A DNA stretch of 64,000 bases from Micromonospora gifhornensis (GTDB lineage: Bacteria > Actinomycetota > Actinomycetes > Mycobacteriales > Micromonosporaceae), in contig NZ_BOPA01000023.1 in assembly GCF_016863515.1 (NCBI RefSeq), positions 1-64,000 on the forward strand. Direction: 5' to 3'. This document shows, one piece after another, positions 40,633 to 47,712 of this stretch; positions within the stretch are counted from its first letter, which is position 1, and every line of letters starts with the position of its first letter. A program made the position numbers and the translations under genes. Below the pieces are notes generated by a model that saw nothing but the letters and a program-made list of their open reading frames with translations, did not search any database and was not told where the DNA came from.

Positions 40633-41318
40633 GCGACCCCGGGCCGATCGAGGGCGCCACCGCCGACCTGGCGGCGTGGCTGGCCGGGGCGGCGGGTGCC
40701 GCCGTTCCGGTCGGCCCGCCCGGGCCGGACACCGATCCGGGCGGGTTGACCCTCTGGCCGCTGGAACTGCGGCCGGTCCGGCAGACCCGGGGCAGCGGCG
40801 CAGCCGAGCCCTACCGGTTCACCGTCCGCTACCTGCTCGCCGTGGGCGGACCGGACGCCCTCGCCGCGCTGGACCGGGTGCTCGTCGCGGCCACCACCAC
40901 GGGAACCCACACGCTCACCCTGGAAGCCGGCGACCCGGCACTGTGGACGGCGTTCGGCGCGCCGCCCCGACCGGCGCTGCTGATCGACGTGCCGGTCCAG
41001 ATCACCCCCGCGCGGCAGCCGGCCGCGCCGGTCCTGCACCCGCTGCGGCTGCGACAACTGGACATGCTGACCTTCGACGGTCGGGTCGTCGGCCCGGCCG
41101 AGCAGCCGCTCGCGGCCATGCGGGTCGAGGTCGTCGGTCAGGCGTACGCGACCCGCACCGATCCGGCCGGCCGGTTCCGCATCGTCGGCGTACCCCACGA
41201 TCCCGAGCAGCCCGGCCCGGTGCGGCTGCGGCTCACCGGCCGGGGTCAGGTGCTCACCGCCGAGGTCGATCCGACCGAGCCCGACATCGTCATCGTCTGC
41301 GCCCCACCGACCCGCTGA
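40629..41318 (+). CDS. Putative CIS tail/sheath terminator (Pvc16-like) with carboxypeptidase-regulatory-like domain
   Basis: A 229-residue protein. The N-terminal 130 residues (ADLAAWLAGAAGAAVPVG..., LRPVRQTRGS, PYRFTVRYLLAVGGPDALAALDRVL) resemble Pvc16/DUF4255-type tube-capping proteins that precede or follow sheath genes. Residues about 140-225 form a beta-sandwich of carboxypeptidase-regulatory type (FDGRVVGPAEQPLAAMRVEVVG...ATRTDPAGRFRIVGVP). This is an appended Ig-like domain, not typical of minimal terminators. It overlaps the upstream gene by 4 bp and is 27 bp from the sheath gene. Terminator identity is moderately supported by position and topology. Confidence 0.6.
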   Translation: MSDPGPIEGATADLAAWLAGAAGAAVPVGPPGPDTDPGGLTLWPLELRPVRQTRGSGAAEPYRFTVRYLLAVGGPDALAALDRVLVAATTTGTHTLTLEAGDPALWTAFGAPPRPALLIDVPVQITPARQPAAPVLHPLRLRQLDMLTFDGRVVGPAEQPLAAMRVEVVGQAYATRTDPAGRFRIVGVPHDPEQPGPVRLRLTGRGQVLTAEVDPTEPDIVIVCAPPTR

Positions 41319-41345
41319 CCCACCGACCCGATTCCGGGAGGACCG

Positions 41346-42599
41346 ATGCCCACCTACTTCTCGCCCGGCATCTACGTCGAGGAGGTGCCCGGTGCTGCCA
41401 GACCGATCGGACCGGCCGGTACCAGCACCGCCGCGTTCGTCGGTGTCGCGCCCGACCGCACCGCGCACCTCGGCGAGGCCCTCGCCGTGAACAACTGGAC
41501 CGACTTCCTGCGCCTCTACGCCGACGGCGACGACTTCGAGAGCACCCCGTTGGCCCGGGCCGTCTTCGGTTTCCTGGACAACGGTGGCACCCGCTGCTGG
41601 GTGGTCAACGTCGGGGAGGGCGGCGCGGTCACCGGCACCGGCCGCAAACGCGCCGGCCTCGACCTGCTGGAGGCGGTCGACGAGATCTCCATCGTGGCCA
41701 CGCCGGGCTTCCACGATCCGGTCTCCCACGAGGCGCTGTTGAGCCTGGCCGAACGCACCCGTTCCATGGTCGCCATCTGCGACCCGCCACCGGACATCGA
41801 CGACATCTCCACCCTGACCCGGGTCGCCACGCCCGGCTCGACCCGCCCGGCCAAGCCCGCCGACACCGCCGACCCGGACTCCCCCGGCTCCGGTGGTGGC
41901 TCGGGGGGCGGATCGGGTGGTGGTGGCCCGGTGTCGAACCGGCCCCGGCAGTCGGACTACGGCGCCCTCTACTACCCCTGGCTGCGGGTGCGCGATCCGC
42001 TCTCCGGTGACCTGGTGCTCACCCCGCCGAGCGGGCACGTGGCCGGCATCTGGGCCCGCACCGACGCCCTGCGCGGGGTGCACAAGGCGCCGGCTAACGA
42101 GCCGGTACGCGGCGCGGTCGACCTGGGCCACCTGGTCACCCGGGCCGAACACGACGTGCTCAACCCCAAGGGTGTGAACGTCATCCGCTACTTCCCCGGC
42201 GAGGGCATCCGGGTCTGGGGCGCGCGTACCCTCGCGGCAGAGGCCAGCGAGTGGCGTTACCTGAACGTACGCCGGCTCTCCATCTCCATCGAACAGGCCA
42301 TCGCCAACGGCACCCGCTGGATGGTGTTCGAGCCGAACGACTTCTCGCTGTGGCGCTCGATCCGCCGCGACATCGGCGCGTTCCTGACCCGGGTGTGGCG
42401 CGACGGCGCGCTGCTGGGCCGTACGCCCGAGGAGGCGTTCTTCGTCAAGTGCGACGAGGAGACCAACCCGGCCGACGTCCGCGACGCCGGCATGGTGGTC
42501 GCCCACATCGGCATCGCCGTGGTGAAGCCGGCCGAATTCGTGGTGTTCAAGCTGAGCCAGTGGGCCGGCGGCACCGAGACCGAGACGATTGGAGGCTGA
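41346..42599 (+). CDS. Contractile injection system sheath protein
   Basis: A 417-residue tail-sheath protein. It opens TYFSPGIYVEEVPGAARPIGPAGTSTAAFVG, the classic sheath N-terminus, and ends with the C-terminal extended-arm domain (EPNDFSLWRSIRRDIGAFL, NPADVRDAGMVVAHIGIAVVKPAEFVVF). A Gly/Ser linker (GSGGGSGGGSGGGG, about residues 181-194) interrupts the middle, where relatives carry a variable domain. The sheath contracts to drive the inner tube into a target. Only one sheath gene is present, while many loci have several. ATG 41346 has a GGGAGGACC ribosome site. Confidence 0.92.
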   Translation: MPTYFSPGIYVEEVPGAARPIGPAGTSTAAFVGVAPDRTAHLGEALAVNNWTDFLRLYADGDDFESTPLARAVFGFLDNGGTRCWVVNVGEGGAVTGTGRKRAGLDLLEAVDEISIVATPGFHDPVSHEALLSLAERTRSMVAICDPPPDIDDISTLTRVATPGSTRPAKPADTADPDSPGSGGGSGGGSGGGGPVSNRPRQSDYGALYYPWLRVRDPLSGDLVLTPPSGHVAGIWARTDALRGVHKAPANEPVRGAVDLGHLVTRAEHDVLNPKGVNVIRYFPGEGIRVWGARTLAAEASEWRYLNVRRLSISIEQAIANGTRWMVFEPNDFSLWRSIRRDIGAFLTRVWRDGALLGRTPEEAFFVKCDEETNPADVRDAGMVVAHIGIAVVKPAEFVVFKLSQWAGGTETETIGG

Positions 42600-42600
42600 C

Positions 42601-43080
42601 ATGCCGACCACGGCCACACCACAGCCGGGCGCCCCGGTCGACCCGTACCGTGCGTACAACTTCAAGTTGCTTGTCAACGGCGTCACCAACGGTCATTTCA
42701 CCGAGGTCAGCGGCCTGGAGGTGAACATCCCGGCGGTGGCGTACCGGGAGCAGGGCAACGACCGGATCCGGATGATCCCCGGCCAGGTCGAGTACGGCCC
42801 GGTCACCCTGCATTTCGGCCTCACCTCGTCGCGGGAACTGTGGGACTGGGTGCACGCGGTCGCCCGCGGCACGGTGAACCGCCGCAACGTCTCGGTGGTG
42901 CTGCTCGACGCCGCCGGCACCGCGGAGGTGCTGCGCTGGAACCTGATCAACGCTTGGCCGACGAACTGGCGCGGCGCGCACCTGAACACCCTCGGTCAGG
43001 AGATTGCCATCGCGGCGCTGACCCTGCGCTACGAGAGCCTGGAACTGGAGGCCGGCGGTGCCGCGCCGACGACCGCTTAG
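42601..43080 (+). CDS. CIS inner tube protein (gp19/Hcp-like)
   Basis: A 159-residue T4-type tail tube protein. Characteristic segments are YRAYNFKLLVNGVTNGHFTEVSGLEVNIPAVAYREQG, KVEYGPVTLHFGLTSSRELWDWV (with the first residue Q in this case) and RWNLINAWPTNWRGAHLN. Hexameric rings stack to form the tube that the sheath pushes forward. ATG 42601, one base past the sheath stop, has GGAGG upstream. The 3' end overlaps the next gene by 23 bp. This is the only tube gene in the locus, which argues for a single tube type. Confidence 0.92.
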   Translation: MPTTATPQPGAPVDPYRAYNFKLLVNGVTNGHFTEVSGLEVNIPAVAYREQGNDRIRMIPGQVEYGPVTLHFGLTSSRELWDWVHAVARGTVNRRNVSVVLLDAAGTAEVLRWNLINAWPTNWRGAHLNTLGQEIAIAALTLRYESLELEAGGAAPTTA

Positions 43081-44578
43081 CCGGCTGGCCGATCTGCTCC
43101 GGTCCGCGGCCCAGGCCGTGGACCGCGTCGCCGGCCCCGCGGTCGCCTCCCCGGTCACCGGCCCGGCACCCGACGCCACCGCTTCCCCCCGACGTCCCGG
43201 TCGGCCACCGGAGCACTGGCTGCGAGTGGTCGAGGCGCACGCCCCCGGCCTGCTGCGCGACCTCCCGCCCGACGAACCGTCGCCGGCCACCGCAGCGCCT
43301 GCCTACGACGGGCCGGACCACGGCGACGCTGCCGTCTCACTCCACGCCCCGACCACTGCGGAGGGCGGTCCATACACCGCACCCGGCTATACGTCCACCG
43401 ACCCCTTTGCTCTGCTTCAACCGACGCAACGGCCACTGTCCGGATATCGGACGCCGGGCGGTGCGTGGAGTGAAGCAGAGCAAAGGGGGGTCGGCGAGGT
43501 AGTTCGGGCTGCGGAGCCACACGGGTCGCCGCAGACTGCCGTCGGGCCGGGCGAGTCGCCACGGGCCGTCGTGAGGCTTGGCGAGTCGCTGCGGGATGTC
43601 GTGCGGCCGGGCGAATCGCCGCAGGCTGTCGTGCGGCCGGGTGGGTCGGCGAGGGCTGTGAGGCCGGGCGAGTTCGGTCGGGTTGGGCCGGACGGCATCG
43701 AAAGGTCGACGCCACGAGATGGTGATGCGGTTCCGGCGTACAGCGCAGCCGGCACCGCAGCGGCCGACGGGCCGCGCCCTGCCGACGAGGACGATGAGGA
43801 CACGGCCACACCTCGGCGGCTCGGCGGGCCGGATGCCGGCTGGTCACACCCGACACCCCGGCTGCCCGCCCCTGGTCGGCGAGTAAGGGCGGCGGGAGGG
43901 CTGTCGTCGAACCGGGCTCGGCTGCGTGACGCCGGGCAGCCGGGCGCTGTTCCTGGGCCGGGGCGCAACGGATCTGGTGGCTGGGGCGGCGGCGACCCGG
44001 CTCGGGGCGGTCGCTGGCTTCGGGCGGTCGATGCCGGTCGCACCGCCGACGACACGCATCCGGAAGCCAGTGGACCCCCGACCGGGTACGGATCCAGCCG
44101 CCCCACGGCGGACGACGAGGCCGACCGCACACCCATGTCCGGACACCCACGGCGACCTACCGATGGGCACGGATACCCGGGACGACTCACCGACGGACCC
44201 GCGCCCGGCAGCCGAGTCATCGGCGGGCGCGAGCTGACCGGCCGGCCGACCACGGGATACGAGCGCACCGGCAGTCCTACGGTCCGGTACCGGCCCGGTG
44301 GGCGCGCCGTGGCCGGGGACGGGCTGTGGCCCGCCGGCGGAATACCGGCCGGTGTCGACCAGACAACCGACGGCAAGCAGTTCACCGGTGGCGAGTGGGC
44401 CGGTGGTGGTGGGGGGCGGTGGCCGGACCTCGACCCGTCGGGGTGGTCGGACCGGCGGCGGGTCGACGGGCCGTGGCCGAGGCTGCCTGACGATGCTCCC
44501 CTGTGGTCGGTGGCAGAGGTCTCCGGTGACGACGGCAGGCACCTGCGTCGGCTCGACCGGGAACAGGCGGGCGACTGA
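43058..44578 (+). CDS. Long low-complexity protein between tube and LysM genes
   Basis: A 506-residue basic, Gly/Pro/Arg-rich, probably disordered protein. The ends look most constrained: an N-terminal LADLLRSAAQAVDRVAGP and PEHWLRVVEAHAPGLLRDLP, and a C-terminal WPRLPDDAPLWSVAEV...LRRLDREQAGD. The middle has 10-residue repeats of the form RPGESPQAVV (about 43540-43690) and a palindromic DNA element read in frame (43397-43494). It overlaps the tube gene by 23 bp and the LysM gene by 1 bp (TGATG), so it is genuinely expressed in series. In CIS loci this slot usually holds a small connector; here it appears expanded. Function is unknown. Confidence 0.65.
   Translation: MPRRRPLSRLADLLRSAAQAVDRVAGPAVASPVTGPAPDATASPRRPGRPPEHWLRVVEAHAPGLLRDLPPDEPSPATAAPAYDGPDHGDAAVSLHAPTTAEGGPYTAPGYTSTDPFALLQPTQRPLSGYRTPGGAWSEAEQRGVGEVVRAAEPHGSPQTAVGPGESPRAVVRLGESLRDVVRPGESPQAVVRPGGSARAVRPGEFGRVGPDGIERSTPRDGDAVPAYSAAGTAAADGPRPADEDDEDTATPRRLGGPDAGWSHPTPRLPAPGRRVRAAGGLSSNRARLRDAGQPGAVPGPGRNGSGGWGGGDPARGGRWLRAVDAGRTADDTHPEASGPPTGYGSSRPTADDEADRTPMSGHPRRPTDGHGYPGRLTDGPAPGSRVIGGRELTGRPTTGYERTGSPTVRYRPGGRAVAGDGLWPAGGIPAGVDQTTDGKQFTGGEWAGGGGGRWPDLDPSGWSDRRRVDGPWPRLPDDAPLWSVAEVSGDDGRHLRRLDREQAGD
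43397..43494. repeat. Palindromic element inside the low-complexity CIS gene
   Basis: Arms ACCGACCCCTTTGCTCTGCTTCA (as two parts, 43397-43419) and TGAAGCAGAGCAAAGGGGGG followed by TCGG (43471-43494) are complementary over about 22 bp with two extra G. The 51-nt centre contains a further dyad (GTCCG-GATAT-CGGAC). The element is translated in frame. Its structure resembles the intergenic palindromes in this window. Confidence 0.7.
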
Positions 44579-45318
44579 TGGAACGGGTGGCCTTCCTCAT
44601 CGACGCCACGGGTGAGCGGATCGACTGCCTGCTCAACCCGGAGAGTGTCGAGGTGACCCGGCTCGCCGGGGTACGTCATCGGGGCAGCACGGGCACCCAG
44701 CTCACCGGGGCCGGGCGGGCCGACGATCCGTTGGTCTTCACCGGTGGTGGGCGTACCGAACTCGTTCTTGATTTGCTGTTCGACACCGATTTTGCCGAGG
44801 GTCAGGTGCGTCCCGCCGACGTCCGGGAACTGACCCGGCCGTTGTGGCTGCTCGCGGAGAACTCGGCGGTGGAGCACGGCTGGGTGCGGCCGCCGTTGGT
44901 CCGGCTGGTGTGGGGCAAGACCTGGAACGTGCCGGGGGTGATCGTCGCCGTCGCGGAACGGTTCGACGCGTTCACCGCCACCGGGTCACCACGCCGGTCC
45001 TGGTTGCGACTCAAGCTGGTCCGGGTCACCGAGGACGCCGACCGGGCCCGGGAGGGCTTCGCCGAGGAACTCGCCGCCGCGCAGACCCCGGCCGTCGCGC
45101 CGGGCACGGCCGTGGTCGCCGCCGGCGACGGCAGCGGTGCCGTCGACTCCTCCGGCGTACGCTTCGACCTGCTCGCCCACGACGCGCTTGGTTCGCCGCT
45201 GCGCTGGCGGCTGCTTGCCGAACACAACCGGATCACCGACCCGCTCGCGGTGCCCGCCGGCACCGCCCTGGCGGTGCCACCGCTGCCCGAGACCATCTCT
45301 GCCGGGGGCGAGCGGTGA
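44578..45318 (+). CDS. LysM-domain CIS baseplate protein (Afp7/gp53-like)
   Basis: A 246-residue protein. Its N-terminal domain (VAFLIDATGERIDCLLNPESVEVTRLAGVRHRG, LVFTGGGRTELVLDLLFDTDF) is the CIS tube-associated fold. Its C-terminus is a LysM-like domain (RFDLLAHDALGSPLRWRLLAEHNRITDPLAVPAGTALAVP). Family members connect the tube to the spike at the baseplate. ATG 44578 overlaps the previous stop (TGATG), and the stop overlaps the spike start (GTGA). Gene order tube-(connector)-LysM-spike matches Afp/PVC-type systems. Confidence 0.87.
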   Translation: MERVAFLIDATGERIDCLLNPESVEVTRLAGVRHRGSTGTQLTGAGRADDPLVFTGGGRTELVLDLLFDTDFAEGQVRPADVRELTRPLWLLAENSAVEHGWVRPPLVRLVWGKTWNVPGVIVAVAERFDAFTATGSPRRSWLRLKLVRVTEDADRAREGFAEELAAAQTPAVAPGTAVVAAGDGSGAVDSSGVRFDLLAHDALGSPLRWRLLAEHNRITDPLAVPAGTALAVPPLPETISAGGER

Positions 45319-46910
45319 CCGGCGTCGCGCCTCGGGCGCTGATCGTGCTGCTCGACGGCGTCGCGCTGCCCGAGGCGTTTACCGGTCAGCTGCGTACGGT
45401 CCGGGTGGCCGCCCGGCTGAACCGTCCCACCCAGTGCGAGGCGGTGCTGGCCGCCGGTCCCGGCACGGCGGCCCTGACCGGCCCGGTGCGGCTCGGCGCG
45501 AGCCTGCAGGTGCGGCTCGACGGTCGACCGGAGACGCTGTTCCGGGGTGAGGTCACCGCCGTCGAGGTCGAGTACGCCGCCGACGGCGCGGCCACGCTCC
45601 GGGTCCGCGCGTACGATCCGCTGCACCGGCTGCGCAAACGGCAACGGCTACGGGTCTTCGAGTCGGTCACCGTCGCCGACCTGGCCGATGACCTCTGCGC
45701 CGACCTGGGGCTGCGCGTCGACGCGCAGTGCGACGGGCCACGGTTGGAGCGGCTGGCGCACCACCGGGCCAGCGATCTCGACCTGCTGCTGGCGGTGGCC
45801 GGCCGGGCCGGGTTGCACCTGACCGTGCAGGACGACGTGCTGCGGCTGGTGACCTTGCAGGGTGACGGCGAGCCGATTCCCCTCGAACTCGGCCACCACG
45901 TGCACGATCTGCGTCTGTCGGTGAACGCCGACACCGCCGCGGGCGAGAGCACGGCGTTGGGCTGGCATCCGCAGCGCGCCGAACCGATCGCGCAGAGCGC
46001 CGACACACCCCGCTGCGGACGTCGTACGCCTGTCGAACCGGATCCGGCCGATGTCGGCGCGGACGGTGCCCGCACCGCGCTGGACCAGCCGGGCCGCAGC
46101 GACGACGAGATCGCCGCGCTGGCCCAGGCCCGCCTGGACGTCCGGGCCGCCGCCCTGGTCACCGCCGAGGGTACGGCCGAAGGCGATCCGGCGCTGCGGC
46201 CCGGCCGCCGGGTACGCCTGACCGGGGTCGCCGAGGCGGTGGCGGGCACCTACGTGCTCACCGAGGTGGTGCACACCCTCGACGCCGACGGACACCTGAC
46301 CCGCTTCTCCACCGTCCCACCGCCGGCCCCGCCGGCCGGGCCACCCCCACCGGCGGTGGTCACCCTGGGCACGGTCACCGACGTGGCGGACCCCGACGGG
46401 CTGGGCCGGGTACGGGTGGAGCTGCCCGCCTACGGCGGCGCGGACGCCGGCTGGCTCGCCGTGCTCTGCCCGGGGGCGGGGCGGGGCAAGGGCCTGGTGG
46501 CGCTGCCCGATCCACAGGACAGCGTGCTGGTGGCGCTGCCCGGTGGTGAACCCGCCTCCGGCATCGTCCTCGGGTCGCTGTTCGGCGCGGTCGAGCCGTA
46601 CGACGCCGGGATCGACGACGGTCGGGCCCGGCGCTGGTCGCTGCGGACCGCCGGCGGGCAGCAGGTCGTCATCGACGACGTGGCCCGCAGTCTGCGGTTG
46701 AGCACCGACGCCGGCAGCTGGCTGGAGTTGACCCCCGACCTGGCCACCCTGCACGCCGCCACCGACCTGGTGCTCTCCGCCCCGGGCCGGGCCATGGTGG
46801 TGCGGGCCCGCAGCGTCGACTTCCTGCACGCCGAGACGGTCGAGGACCCGGACACCGCCGCCGAGCAGGCCCGCACCCTCGCCCGCGCCCACCACGAAGG
46901 AGGCGGCTGA
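45315..46910 (+). CDS. VgrG/gpD-like spike protein
   Basis: A 531-residue spike. The N-terminal gpD-like domain (FRGEVTAVEVEYAADGAATLRVRAYDPLHRLRKRQRLRVF quoted in part: AYDPLHRLRKRQRLRVF) is followed by the gp27-like ring. After a proline-rich linker at about 340, the OB-fold/gp5-like part begins (VVTLGTVTDVADPDGLGRVRVELP...WLAVLCPGAGRGKGLVALP). A beta-helix-like C-terminus follows (GGQQVVIDDVARSLRL, ATLHAATDLVL). It forms the trimeric needle under the tube. GTG 45315 overlaps the LysM stop. The frame extending back to 44844 is a shadow of LysM. Confidence 0.9.
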   Translation: MTGVAPRALIVLLDGVALPEAFTGQLRTVRVAARLNRPTQCEAVLAAGPGTAALTGPVRLGASLQVRLDGRPETLFRGEVTAVEVEYAADGAATLRVRAYDPLHRLRKRQRLRVFESVTVADLADDLCADLGLRVDAQCDGPRLERLAHHRASDLDLLLAVAGRAGLHLTVQDDVLRLVTLQGDGEPIPLELGHHVHDLRLSVNADTAAGESTALGWHPQRAEPIAQSADTPRCGRRTPVEPDPADVGADGARTALDQPGRSDDEIAALAQARLDVRAAALVTAEGTAEGDPALRPGRRVRLTGVAEAVAGTYVLTEVVHTLDADGHLTRFSTVPPPAPPAGPPPPAVVTLGTVTDVADPDGLGRVRVELPAYGGADAGWLAVLCPGAGRGKGLVALPDPQDSVLVALPGGEPASGIVLGSLFGAVEPYDAGIDDGRARRWSLRTAGGQQVVIDDVARSLRLSTDAGSWLELTPDLATLHAATDLVLSAPGRAMVVRARSVDFLHAETVEDPDTAAEQARTLARAHHEGGG

Positions 46911-47248
46911 TGCGCTGGATCCACCGCGACTCGGTGATCAGGTGCGACCACGACGGCCGGGTCCACAACCATGCCTCGCAGCAGTGGGTGACGATCGCCG
47001 GTGTCCCGACGCTGGTGGCCGACGACCCGAAGGGCCGCACGATCGTCGCCTGCCCCAACTACGGCACCACTGTGAAACCCTGCACGACGACCGAAGCGGT
47101 GCGGGTCGGCTACAGCAGGTGGGTACGCGTCGACGGTCGACCGGTCGTGCTGTCGCACCTCGAGGGATTCACCAACGGCAGCCCGCCCGGCCAGTTCACC
47201 TACCGGGTACGCGATCCCCGGCAGCGGTTCGTGGCGGCCGACCGATGA
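46910..47248 (+). CDS. PAAR-like spike-tip protein
   Basis: A 112-residue protein starting MRWIHRDSVIRCDHDGRVHN. It has repeated beta-strand motifs and conserved cysteines (VIRCDHDGRV, IVACPNYGTTVKPC) that could bind metal, as in spike-tip proteins of CIS loci. It then reads GYSRWVRVDGRPVVLSHLEGFTNGSPPGQFTYRV. It is encoded between the spike and gp25 genes, the usual slot for the tip, with a 1-bp overlap (TGATG) and an ATGA overlap. Tip proteins sharpen the spike and often carry effectors; no extra domain is attached here. Confidence 0.82.
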   Translation: MRWIHRDSVIRCDHDGRVHNHASQQWVTIAGVPTLVADDPKGRTIVACPNYGTTVKPCTTTEAVRVGYSRWVRVDGRPVVLSHLEGFTNGSPPGQFTYRVRDPRQRFVAADR

Positions 47249-47712
47249 GGGCGATCAGGTTCGTCGGTGCCGGCTTCGACCCGGGTCGCAGCGGCGGGCT
47301 CGGGCTGACCGCCGCCGGCGGGCTGGCCATGACCGACGGCGACGAGACCGTACGCCAGGCGCTGTTCCTGCTGCTGTCCACCACCCCGGGTGAGCGGCTG
47401 ATGCGCCCCGGCTACGGCTCCCGGCTGCATCGGCTGGTCTTCGCGCCGAACGACGACACCACCGCCGGCCTGGCCATCCACTACGTACGGGCGGCCATCG
47501 CCCGCTGGGAGCCGCGCATCGACGTGCTCGACGTCGACGCCGGTCCGGACCCGGACGACGCGTGGCGGCTGGTGATCCGGCTGGACTACCGGATCCGGGC
47601 CAGCCTCACGCCGGGCCAGCTGGTCTTCTCCGTCGACCTGCTGCCCGCCGACGACGAACCGGCCGCCGGGCCGACCGCCGAGCCCGGCACCGACGCTGAG
47701 GAGGCGCGATGA
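47245..47712 (+). CDS. gp25/GPW-like baseplate wedge protein
   Basis: A 155-residue protein with the gp25 signature: LAMTDGDETVRQALFLLLSTTPGERLMRPGYGSRLHRLVFAPN (in two parts, LLLSTTPGERLMRPGYGS and RLHRLVFAPND), ending AIARWEPRIDVLDVD. The EPR-type motif in WEPRID is the conserved core that organises sheath attachment at the baseplate. ATG 47245 overlaps the tip gene stop by 4 bp, and the stop region overlaps the gpJ start by 4 bp. The C-terminal acidic tail is extra. The identification is firm. Confidence 0.9.
   Translation: MRAIRFVGAGFDPGRSGGLGLTAAGGLAMTDGDETVRQALFLLLSTTPGERLMRPGYGSRLHRLVFAPNDDTTAGLAIHYVRAAIARWEPRIDVLDVDAGPDPDDAWRLVIRLDYRIRASLTPGQLVFSVDLLPADDEPAAGPTAEPGTDAEEAR

Noticed and set aside
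40572..42689. A 705-codon minus-strand frame opposite the sheath and terminator genes
   Set aside because: It is antisense to well-supported CIS genes, with no recognisable domain.
45315..46910. VgrG of a type VI secretion system
   Set aside because: No T6SS membrane-complex genes (TssJ, TssL, TssM) occur, and the organism appears to be a monoderm actinobacterium, so the spike belongs to the CIS.
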